A stretch of DNA of 64,000 bases from Argopecten irradians (Eukaryota; Mollusca; Bivalvia; Pectinida; Pectinidae): the NCBI RefSeq assembly GCF_041381155.1, contig NC_091147.1:8144837-8208836 (forward strand). Direction: 5' to 3'. Below are positions 13,715 through 23,131 of the stretch, one piece after another (position 1 is the stretch's first letter; each line of letters begins with the position of its first letter). The translations under genes were made by a program, and so were the position numbers. The notes under the pieces are model-generated. The model was not told where the DNA came from, did no database searches, and saw nothing but the letters and a program-made list of their open reading frames with translations.

Positions 13715-16700
13715 TCAGGAGAGCCAGGAGGAGATAAGTCCTGCGATCATCTGTCTGGCTTTCGTAAGTTCGGCAGGATCCGCATCTGTTGCAGGGTACA
13801 TATTAGCACAATGGGCAGTTCCTGTCAAGATCATAAACAATATGTTTGAGAACAGAAAAGTTAGCTAATGTTAGTTTACTAACTAGGGCTTATTAAAACT
13901 AAATACATTTTGGTTCATTGGACCACCATCAGAATTCTATGTCTTCTCCTTCAAAATGAACCAATAATCATTTTCTAATCTTATATCAATATATTTATCA
14001 ATGTCAAATGTAAAGGATTCCAAATTTCAATCCTTAACCTAGAACGAACCTACCTGGCCTATAATACCTTTCGACCGGATACAAAATGGTCACCATGTCC
14101 TAGTAGAGCACTGCTTTCGAAAAACACTTGAGTACAATTTTCTATACTTTTTTGTAGGTTTGCAATTATTTTATGCGTAAACATGCATTTAGATATCATT
14201 TTTGTCTAAAACAAACATAACGACCCTTCTTAATATCTACCGTACTGCTCACAAGATGTTGAGTCCACAATTTGTAGACCTACCATATAAATTTCTCTGG
14301 AAAGACCATTATTGTAAAGATGTAAAAAAAACTACTATCTCACTGTGAATTTGATATTTTATGTGGTTCAGTTTTATTACCTTGTATGTAAGCAATATAA
14401 AACAAGTACTATAAAATGCATACAAACGTTTTAATTACGATTTGTATGATCATTACTTTGCTCTAGTAGCAGTAACAGGCACCAATTATAGCTCTAAAGA
14501 CGATACCATTTTCAGTCTAAAAGTCTCTTGAGCTACAATATTGCAGCTACCCTAAACCATGTACATTTCGCGCCTTGTGCCCAATGAAATTCTTAAATTG
14601 TTGTTAAATGCAGTAACTTCAATTTAGAGATAAACATCTGTTTTTAAGAATAACAGATTTTTTTTGAAAACGAAAAAACCTACCATCTATGAATATGGCA
14701 GTAGATCCTGCTACAGAATTGTCGATGATGCCTAGAGCATGCCAGGGGTCAATGGAGCCATTCGGGAAAACGACCTTGGTGACCTTGAGATCTTCACCTC
14801 CGTAATTTGTGTTTGTTCTGTTAATGCCAGCCTCGATAAGGTCGCGGTTAAACTTGGCTCCAAAGATGTCAACACACTGCTGTAGTGAGAAACTAAACAG
14901 AAAATAATAAAACGCAGTGATAACAGATCAACAGGGCAATTAAATATGTTATAAACATTTTTTGTTACAGTAAATCACATTTATATCGAACACACTTTCA
15001 ACCAATTCATGCTTATAACATAGTAATTTTCATTCCCTGTCAATGTTCCTATAAGATGTTTGTAAGAAGTGTATAACAAACTTCATATTGTGCAGTGAGT
15101 GGATAATCGGCATACATGTGATGAACAAATTTGTTGAATTACACAATAGTATATCCCTGTCCAAAGTCTCACTTTGTTTCATTGCTATGTCTGTTATTCA
15201 AACCACTTAGTATGAACCCCACATAATATGAAAGGTTTTGAAGGGTCCCCAGGAATTTGTAATAACCAGGTTGGACTGTACATGCACTTACCTCAGAGGA
15301 AAGAAGCTTCCAAAAGGTTGAGTTGTGTTACTCAAGTCAGAAGACTGGAAGAATGCAAATTCTGTACAAGTTTGATATGTCCACTGTCGGCCTGAAAGAA
15401 ATCACTACAATATACATGTACTATAATGATATACAAAGGTAGTCAAATACTGTCAAACATTATGTCTGCTTTAACTTGAATTTAAATGACACATCCTGTC
15501 ACATAAATGATTTCAAAGGCTACAGGGCGATTTGTGAAAATAACTCCCAGAAATTTAACAATTAGACAGTACCACCCTCCCCAGCACTGCTGTTGACTTA
15601 ACTTACCAACCTCCCCAGTAGTCAGTACTGCTGTTGACTTTACCTACCACCCTCCGCCATAACTGCTGTTGACTTTACCTACCACCCTCCGCCATAACTG
15701 CTGTTGACTTTACTTACCACCCACCCCAGCACTACTGTTGACTTTACTTACCACCCACCCCAGCACTGCTGTTGACTTTACTTACCACCCACCCCAGCAC
15801 TACTGTTGACTTTACTTACCACCCACCCCAGCCCTGCCTGCTGTTGACTTTACTTACCACCCTCCCCAGCACTACTGTTGACTTTACTTACCACCCTCCC
15901 CAGCACTACTGTTGACTTTACTTACCACCCATCCCAGCACTGCTGTTGACTTTACTTACCACCCTCCCCAGCACTGCTGTTGACTTTACTTACCACCCTC
16001 CCGAGCACTACTGTTGACTTTACTTACCACCCACCCCAGCACTACTGTTGACTTTACTTACCACCCACCCTAGCACTGCTGTTGACTTTACTTACCACTC
16101 TCCCCAGTACTGCTATTGACTCTACTTACCACCCTCCCCAGCACTGCTGTTCCAAGCTGTCTTCTGTAGATCCTCTATCATTGCTCTATACTTGTAATCC
16201 AGACATTTTTCAGAGTATGCGGCCAGGATTAACTCGTTTACTTTAGCGTACCTATTGAGTGGGTCTCCTACAGAAGCATCGTTCATCACCCCACATAGTG
16301 TGTCCACAGTGATGTTGGTAGCCACAGCACCCTATATGGAAACTTGACAATATACATCATATACTTATCCCTTCATTGGAAAACTATAAAACACATTTAT
16401 AATTCTGACTGCCCCTAGTTGTAGATAAAAATGTACCAGGTACAACAATATTGTAACTGTACAGGAGTAGCTATGCAATATCAAATGATTATGCCACAAA
16501 CCTTTCCTTTTAAACCATTTACATTAACTTGACTAGAAAATATTGCATCCAATTAACCAGCATATTAAAGTTGATGATTCAAATAAAAAGCACCAAAATT
16601 TTTAATCACATGAAATTGCTAATCAGCGACTACTTACCTCAAAAGCACGATTGTCCTTGTTGTATTGGACAACGCCTTCAAAGTTACCAACAATACTGCC

Positions 16701-19700
16701 GACAAGATTAGCTACATCTAACTGGTAATCAGAGCTACTGGGGTCAAGGTCATCACACATACTGATGAATAGAACAAAGGTCAAGGTCATAACACATCTT
16801 GATAAATAAAACAAAGGTCAAGGTCATCATACATACTGATGAATAGAATAAACGTCAAGGTCATCACACATCCTGATGAATAGAACAAAAGTCAAGGTCA
16901 TCTTACATACTGATGAATAGAACAAAGGTCAAGGTCATCACACATCTTGATGAATAGAACAAAGGTCAAGGTCATCATACATACTGATGAATATAATAAA
17001 CGTCAAGGTCATCACACATCCTGATGAATAGAACAAAAGTCAAGGTCATCATACATACTGATGAATAGAACAAAGGTCAAGGTCATCACACAAACCCAGA
17101 TTTCCTGCGAAGTACTGTATACAAATGATGCTATCATAATTCAATTTTTGATTAAAGGCTTTTATTGGATTCCTACACATAACATTTGAGTTAAATTTTC
17201 ATGAAATGTATAATGTATACTTACTTAAACATTGACTTGAGTTTCTTACGTCCATCATCTGTCTTCAGTTTACTAGCGAGATCTTCAGTAGCTGCTGCTA
17301 CGTTTTTATTACAATCTGGACCAGTCGTAGCCAGGGAATTTGTTACTACACCAAGATATTCTTAAATGACAAAACAAAATGAGATCATTTTAATATGTTT
17401 ATAATTACATGTACTTGCTAACTTTAATTTTACCTCTGATGTTATCAGTAGTAGTCAAATGTACAAGGTGATATAATCTCATTACTCGAAGTCAACTGGG
17501 TCTGTGTAGCCTGTACATATTATTAAATTTATTCTCTCTGTAACTGACGGAGCATGTTTCTTTGGCTTAATCAGTAGAACGTTGGTTTTTCAAACCAGAT
17601 ACATGCAAGGTTTCAATTCCTGGTCAGGGCACTCGACAGAAATGGGTATTTTATTGGAATGCAAATTTTATTGGAACAACAAGTATGTATGAATTATACT
17701 GGTAAATGTATTTTATAGTTTGTTATGTTTCCAATATGTTTTAAAAAACTCACCGTAAAAGTTGAGAACAGCTCTTATTGGAGCACTGGAGGCAACAGCC
17801 CCATCTACAAGGTGTGGATACTTCAGTCTAAACCAGGCAGACAGGGAACCTGACAAAAATAAAATAAAACTGAAAAATGTTTGAAAATCAAAGGATAAAG
17901 CAACAATAATCAGGCATATTAAGGTGAAATTTAATAGACATTCATGTTGCAGATTCTATGAATTGATATGTCAAAAAATGTATACATGTATAATTGCTTA
18001 AGTTCATCTCAAAGAAATAAAAAAAAAATTCCCATATATATATATATATATCACATTCTCAATGCTTAAGTTGATTCAAAAAGGAAGACAAATCATCAAA
18101 GATCTAAGGAAATTTTCCTTAATTTTCAATTAGCTTTGTACTTCATAGCTTTCATTCTGAGATTTTTTTTCACGCTGTAATGATCCTTACCAGGATATGA
18201 TCCTCCGAATGTGATGAGTTTACTTTCTTCTAGTCCAAACTTCTGTTTAGCGTAAGTAATGAAGTAAGCCAGATCTGCTAAAGCCTGTTCACTGCTCAAG
18301 AATATCATATTCCCTGTGCTCATATCTCTGAAACACCAACATTAAAATAAAATCAAACATTTTTATAATGTATACAGGTATACCACGTTTTCCTTGAACT
18401 ATTGACCTGGTCCTCTGCAGTTTGAGTTAAAAGGGTTTTATAATTCTACTTCGCTTGTGATTTACTTTTACAAATAGTGAATGAATAATCTAAATTTATT
18501 GTTCAGCTTCCGAAGATCTTTGATTGTTTTATTTCCATGTGGTGTAAGAGTTAGATACATTTCATACAGATAAAGTGATGGATGGACAATGAATGTGATA
18601 TATATGATTTTTTTAATAATTGTTTTGAAAAAAAAATTCACTTGTATTTGTAATTTTTTTATTTGACTTTTTTATTAACTTAAGACTATAACAAACCTCG
18701 TCTAAATGATGTAATATTAAGATTTCACATACTTTGTTGGATGACTTTTCCCATAATATCTGTGTTCCAGTTGCAGACAAAAAGCATTAAATTTCTGGGC
18801 ATAGTCAATCCATGCTCCTTCTACCATCCATATTGGATCAGCCGTTCCTTCTCCACCGATCATCACAAATACTGGACCACCTTTTTTGTAAAAGGTGTCG
18901 TTAACAAAGTATCTCTGAAAAAAAAATCCACATTAACTGATCTGTGACCATATCCTCACCTTCTCTAAGGGGATTAATTTACTACAGAAGAAGTTTTTGA
19001 CTTTTTCTATTGTTATACCCTCTTTAAAATGCTGTTATTTTAAACTGCTTCTGGAAAGTATTTATGACCAGACACAAAGAGTCAGAAAAAAAATTCTTAT
19101 TGCTTACATTTTCACTTTCCTTGTTATCAATTTAATTTTCATGTTTATTTGTTCTAGCTATATAGATGTATAAAATGATTCTAAAATCATAATTATTAAT
19201 AGAATTGTTCAGTTTCCTTCCGCTTCATCAAGGCTTGCTGAGGATAATAATTAACAAATTTCACCCAGGCCACACCTTCAATGTAAAGATTTAATTCGGA
19301 AGACTTTTTTTATTCTCCCAAACAAAAGAAACGGATGAGATAGTAGTTCCAAAAGCAGTACGTATTCCCACTGCGATAGAGCATGGGTCCGTTTACTGCA
19401 GCCAATATTGAGGTCAATTAACGTCAACGTCGCACACCATGATAAAGGTGCATGAATTTGAATCATCATGTTGTACATAACTATTTTGCATGTACTTCTG
19501 GTTCAAAATGTTAGCACACACAATCCAGTTGTGATATTGTAACGGTTCTTGATCAGGTCGACCAGGTACATGTAGCTCAATTGGTAGAGCATTCCAGTGT
19601 TCGGAAGGTCTTAGGTCGAATATTGGTATGAAAGCTCCAGATTTTCAATTACTAGTGCACCCTGGCCCTACACCAGACATCTATCTGTCAAAATGTCCAA

Positions 19701-22700
19701 GTCTGACATCAGGCCTGATCAAGTATTTAGGCTATATAAGCGGGGTCGACTAAAACACGGAACGATACGATACGGAACAGGAGTATACCAAATTACGGAA
19801 CAAGATACAGAACATGATACGAAGTTCCGATACGATATAGAGAGATATACGGATAGTTTCTTAAAATTAAGAATAAAGTAATGACGTTATTATTTTAGTA
19901 TATATATAATTATATATAATTTTACATATGCCACTGTGTCACTGTATGCTTTGTGATGAATTGTTATGCTACGTCATAATTGTTTCTATGACGTTATTGT
20001 CAATATGGCGATATGGCTCAAGCCGAGATAGACGAGAAGTTAGTTGAATCATCATTATCGCCATGAAATGTTCAATTATTATTGAAAAACGAAACAAGAT
20101 ATGTAGGAAACGTTCCTTTCCGTCAACACGGAGGTTATTGTTATGTATTTAGAGCCAATTCACAGGCCGAAGTTAACGATTGGCGTGCTGATGGACACAG
20201 ATGGTCAAATGAAGGAAGTGCCAAACTGCCAAGAAAGAAACCTCTGTATAGGAAAACATACTTCTACTTGGTAACAGAGGATGGAAAATCAAAAGTATTT
20301 AAAAGGGAAGTTTATCAGCGTTTGGGTGAAGGAATACAACCAACGTTAATACATTACATAGGCGACCATACCAAGAGTGTTCCAAGGGCTCATGGGAACA
20401 CAGCTATAGAGAAAAAGAAAGTTTTCTTCGGCACAAAGAAAAGTGTGATGAACACTTTAAAAGAAACAGTACAATATAAAGATCCACACAAATTTTACAA
20501 AGAAACTGCAGCGGAACCAAAAAACGCTAGTATCGCTGAGTTACCACGAAACTTGAAGCAACTTCAAAATCTGCAATACAAATTTCACAAGTGATGCCTT
20601 ATACAACTTACATGAGCTGGCCTATTTTTGGAAGATGGATTCGTTTGGGAAATAAGAACTTTTCCGGACTTATTAGCAGTATGTGGTGACAAAGGCATAA
20701 TAGAAGAACTTGACAATCTTTTTCATATACCTGGCAATGGGCAGCATTTGTCCTATGATACAACATTTTCTCTGGGAGGATTCTATATATCGCCGATACT
20801 ATTCCGTCATATTATTTTCAAAGAGAAACCAGTGGTCCCAGCAGCATTCTTGCTACATGAGAGAAAATTTGAAAAACACCATGTTGTATTCTTTGAATTG
20901 CTAAAAGAAAAGTTGAAAATGTTGACACGAAAGCCAGTACCAATTATTAATCGCTGTTAAGTACTGATTATCAATCCCTTTGGCTGGCTTAATGGAACAA
21001 TCGTAGATGCTGCAATGTCCATTGTTCAAAATCAGTTTCCGAACATAGAAGGATTTGAATCTTCATTGTTAGCAGTGCAACTGGACTTCAAAAAACATAA
21101 ATTACCCTTCATACAAATACTCAATCGATCTCCAGAGACTGGGGGTTCACAGTTACAAACATCAACTGTCAGTCAGGAGAAATAGCTGTTTGTGACTCCG
21201 CTTTCAACGATATCCCAACGATTCAAACAATGGCTTTATGCAGTATAATACACATACCAGAACGGGAAATAGAGGTGAAAATGCTCAACGTTTTCCCACA
21301 GAACAACGGGTATGACTGTGGCCTATACGCAACCGCAAATTGCTTGTAAAACAAAGAATTCCGACCATTTCCATCATAACATCTACGGAATGGGAAACGA
21401 TGTAAACATGTACATCATATTGAACTGTTCTGCACATGTAAAATGCCAGACACGCACACACTGTACGTGTTTTATGATGGTTGCAGCAATGAGTTTCATC
21501 CTGCTTGTATCGGTATGACCGACGAGGAGGCTCAAAAGAAAGAAAATATATTTTGTCTTGAATGTGTGAAAAAGAAATCATCATGAATAAATATTCATAA
21601 GTATTAAGTCGAAAATATGTCTTGTTTTTTTATTGACAAACACTGATTGTATCGTATTCGTGTATTGTGTTCCGTATCTTGTTCCGTACTTTAGTATACT
21701 CCTGTTCCGTATCGTATCGTCTCATTCCGTGTTTTAGGCGATCCCCTAGAACGAATAATCATACCCTGCCTCCACTCCATTCCCGGCAGGGTATGAATTC
21801 CACCCCGTTGCCGCTAGTGTTGCAAGCCCCGCTGTGATCCACATCGGGCACTTTGAGACTGATAAAAATAGATTTTTCGGGTATTAACCTTATGTAACTG
21901 TATTGTTCTGACAACTATGATCAATATTCAATTCACAAACTTTTCGATTATAATCTTTCATCAACTATTAGTGGTAAAATCCAAGGCAAACACAACACAT
22001 GTATAATTCTGTTCAAATACGCCGCCATGTTTGATTTACCGGAAACCGTGACGAAATGAAACACTCAACAGGTAAAATATGTTTAAAAGTTTTAAAAAGC
22101 CAACAAACTAAGAATAAATATGGTGAAACTGAACAAATGTAAGTATTATTAAGAATTAAGCAAAAAAGAATTTTTAAAGTTCATGTTAAAAACTTTGTAA
22201 CATTTATTTCTTTCGTAGTGAAAATTTGTAGGTCATTCCATATATGATACTAGGTGCCATATTTGGAGCGCGAGACTTTCTAACAAGAAGCATCATGGCG
22301 GCGAAGTGAGCCGTGTCGGAGATGCGAGCCATTTAAAAGTGCTTCAAAACATAATTTAGACATGGAGGTGGGTAAATAAATAATCATTTTATGTTAAAAA
22401 TGTTTGATACTGTTGAATTTAATTAAAAGATTACATGACACACATGAAATGCAACATTTTCACCGCTGGATGTTTTGCAACACTACGGGCAATGGGACGG
22501 AATCGTAGCTCTGACGACGACCATCTGTCAGAAATCTTCCGTCCGTCGTTCAGAGCAACGTCATCGCAGCTAGCGCTATAAGTGCAACTGTTACTGCTCT
22601 GCAATGGTAGCATGTAATTATACTTAATATATTAAATCAAAGTGATAAAGACTATAGACAGCTATAGATTGCTGTTTAAATGCGCCATGACTCACGGTCA

Positions 22701-22947
22701 TGTATTCACGAGTTCTCTTTCACCGATGGTATTGTACCTGTTGCCAAGTTGTTGTGTCGGCGTCATTGAAGTGATCCAATTTTTGTGTAACCCACATATC
22801 CGGAGGCACAGTACGGTCTGACTTAACATTTGGTCTTCCCAACATCCCTCCTTTCGGCCTTCCACGATGAAACTTTGGAATATATGCATTTGTAGTGCAA
22901 ATTATGCACACAAACAAAACTATTGCTATATTCGCTCTGTCTGCCAT
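13715..22947 (-). CDS. S28 serine carboxypeptidase-like protease (PRSS16/PRCP/K12H4.7 family)
   Basis: Ten exons, minus strand: 22947-22738, 18914-18733, 18327-18191, 17849-17754, 17360-17225, 16761-16638, 16331-16130, 15391-15292, 14892-14684, 13821-13715. They sum to 1503 nt (500 residues plus stop) with phase kept at every GT-AG junction. The start ATG has a good context (AAGATGG). Residues 1-21 are a hydrophobic signal peptide ending TTNA. The nucleophile is Ser174 in GGSYPG, split by intron 3. The other catalytic residues are Asp444 ([11 protein letters not shown]) and His469 (GTAHCANM). The family signature [14 protein letters not shown] is formed across the exon 7/8 junction. S28 enzymes are secreted or lysosomal and cleave after proline (PRCP, DPP7) or are thymus-type proteases (PRSS16). 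This sequence looks closest to the invertebrate K12H4.7 group. Substrate unknown. It looks intact. Introns 5 and 7 carry minisatellites copied from splice junctions. Confidence 0.93.
15570..16130. repeat. 35-bp minisatellite made of a 5' splice junction (intron 7)
   Basis: About 16 tandem units of 35 bp, most exact in length. On the gene's sense strand each unit holds CAGTGCTGGGGAGGGTG (the end of exon 7) followed by GTAAGTAAAGTCAACAG (the start of intron 7). The unit at 16096-16130 is the true exon end and donor, and the others lie downstream in the intron. About 14 units keep GTAAGT and two have GTAGGT. Reading on past the true donor meets an in-frame stop at once (GGT AAG TAG, or TAA in other units). 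Confidence 0.9.
16743..17090. repeat. 37-bp minisatellite made of a 3' splice junction (intron 5)
   Basis: GTCAAGGTCAT recurs at 16743, 16780, 16817, 16854, 16891, 16928, 16965, 17002, 17039 and 17076, a strict 37-bp period. On the sense strand a unit reads TTTGTTCTATTCATCAG then TATGTATGATGACCTTGACC, which is a pyrimidine-rich acceptor plus the first 20 nt of exon 6. The unit nearest exon 6 is the real junction. Units alternate between CATCAG and CATCAAG/CATCAGG forms, hinting at growth by 74-bp dimers. Confidence 0.9.
17553..17660 (+). repeat. tRNA-like SINE remnant (intron 4)
   Basis: GGCTTAATCAGTAGAACG resembles a tRNA A-box/D-arm, and GGTTTCAATTCCTGG resembles the B-box/T-arm. Between them GGTTTTTCAAACC can form an anticodon-stem-like hairpin. 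The acceptor stem does not close and the loops are irregular, so it is a tRNA-derived SINE piece and not a tRNA gene. Confidence 0.45.
19557..19640 (+). repeat. tRNA-like SINE remnant (intron 1)
   Basis: TAGCTCAATTGGTAGAGCAT is a clear D-arm/A-box. A T-arm-like GGTCTTAGGTCGAATATTGG follows, but the stems are decayed. It is a tRNA-derived fragment in intron 1 of the protease gene, on the opposite strand to the gene. Confidence 0.5.
19665..19738. repeat. End fragment of the long-hairpin MITE family
   Basis: The run from GCACCCTGGCCCTACACCAG to the TATA before the neighbouring transposon matches, with scattered changes, the right end of the hairpin element at 39610-40168 (TCTGGCCCTAAACCAGAC ... 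AAGTCTGGTGTCAGG). Only this end is present. Confidence 0.5.
20082..20957 (+). pseudogene. Transposase fragment, MULE-like (decayed)
   Basis: An open frame from about 20082 to 20594 has a tryptophan-rich N-terminal region ([16 protein letters not shown]-like [17 protein letters not shown]) resembling the DNA-binding part of related transposases. A second open stretch at 20628-20957 carries [20 protein letters not shown] and FLLHERKF. There the Asp of SYDTTF would be the first catalytic residue of an RNase-H-like DDE domain. The second Asp and the Glu are not present in an open frame, so the transposase is broken. Neither frame starts with ATG. The family call is by pattern only. Confidence 0.55.
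20970..21586 (+). pseudogene. Ulp1-like cysteine protease plus PHD finger (decayed, transposon-borne)
   Basis: Pieces in different frames read [19 protein letters not shown], then [14 protein letters not shown] at 21308-21346. The Cys of this QNNGxDCG motif is the nucleophile of C48 (Ulp1/SENP-like) peptidases. The usual His-Trp is not seen in a matching frame. A PHD-type zinc finger follows at about 21419-21586 ([26 protein letters not shown]). Ulp1-like proteases beside DDE transposases are known passengers in several eukaryotic DNA transposons. It is interrupted by stops and frame changes. Confidence 0.6.
21747..22737. other. Rest of intron 1 of the protease gene
   Basis: It holds a hairpin-capable phrase (CATACCCTGCC ... 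GGCAGGGTATG, 21760-21796) and CG-rich promoter-like snatches around 22025 and 22290. A 60-codon minus-strand frame (22431-22613) has no recognised domain. Confidence 0.4.
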
Positions 22948-22955
22948 CTTGTACA

Positions 22956-23077
22956 GTCACATGATCTGAATAATATCACGTGATCTGACTAAGTTCTAGC
23001 ATTCGTAGGACCTCGGATTTTACCGTGTTCACCAGATATTAACTTAGAGAGGTCATGTCATGCGGTAGTCACGTGAT
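22956..23077. promoter_or_regulatory. Cluster of three E-box/M-box-like sites
   Basis: GTCACATGAT at 22956-22965, ATCACGTGAT at 22975-22984 and GTCACGTGAT at 23068-23077. The last two contain the palindrome TCACGTGA, bound by bHLH-zip factors (MITF/TFE, USF, MYC/MAX). GTCACGTGAC is the CLEAR element of lysosomal genes, and the third site matches it in nine of ten positions. One partner gene encodes a protease of a partly lysosomal family, so TFE/MITF control is plausible. Confidence 0.55.
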
Positions 23078-23082
23078 CGAAC

Positions 23083-23091
23083 GGCGGGAAA
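23083..23091 (+). promoter_or_regulatory. E2F-like site
   Basis: GGCGGGAAA is the complement of the E2F consensus TTTCCCGCC. It sits 41 bp upstream of the SRA gene's start codon. UHRF1, the best-known animal SRA protein, is an S-phase gene under E2F control, so the same regulation may apply here. Confidence 0.5.
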
Positions 23092-23131
23092 TAACAGCGT
23101 GGTAAGCGTTATTGGTCACAACAAACTGAAG

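Larger units (their letters stand above)
19742..21746. mobile_element. 2.0-kb DNA transposon with DDE, Ulp1-like and PHD pieces
   Basis: Inverted ends: left GGGGTCGACTAAAACACGG, right (minus strand) GGGGATCGCCTAAAACACGG. Matching subterminal phrases GATACGGAACAGGAGTATAC follow on both sides, giving ends of about 60-85 bp. Inside, on the plus strand, are remains of a transposase and of a Ulp1-like protease with a PHD finger. The DDE signature plus Ulp1-like protease is a combination known from Mutator-like (MULE) elements. I see no clear target duplication. It lies in intron 1 of the S28 protease gene. Confidence 0.65.
22948..23131. promoter_or_regulatory. Short head-to-head (bidirectional) promoter region
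   Basis: Only 184 bp separate the start codons of the S28 protease (minus) and the SRA protein (plus). The interval has no TATA box. It holds three E-box-like palindromes, an E2F-like site and, near the plus-strand start, ATTGG (an inverted CCAAT, 23111-23115). Such spacing is typical of shared promoters. Transcription start sites are not visible from sequence. Confidence 0.7.

Noticed and set aside
15570-17090. Regular 35- and 37-bp repeats as CRISPR arrays
   Set aside because: Units are directly adjacent with no spacers, the DNA is plainly eukaryotic, and the units match the neighbouring exon-intron junctions.
17553-19640. tRNA-like sequences at 17553 and 19557 as tRNA genes
   Set aside because: Box motifs are recognisable but acceptor and anticodon stems do not close. 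Better read as SINE remnants.
23099-23131. Longer N-terminus for the SRA protein starting at 23099
   Set aside because: The codon there is GTG, not ATG. The first ATG in frame is 23132.
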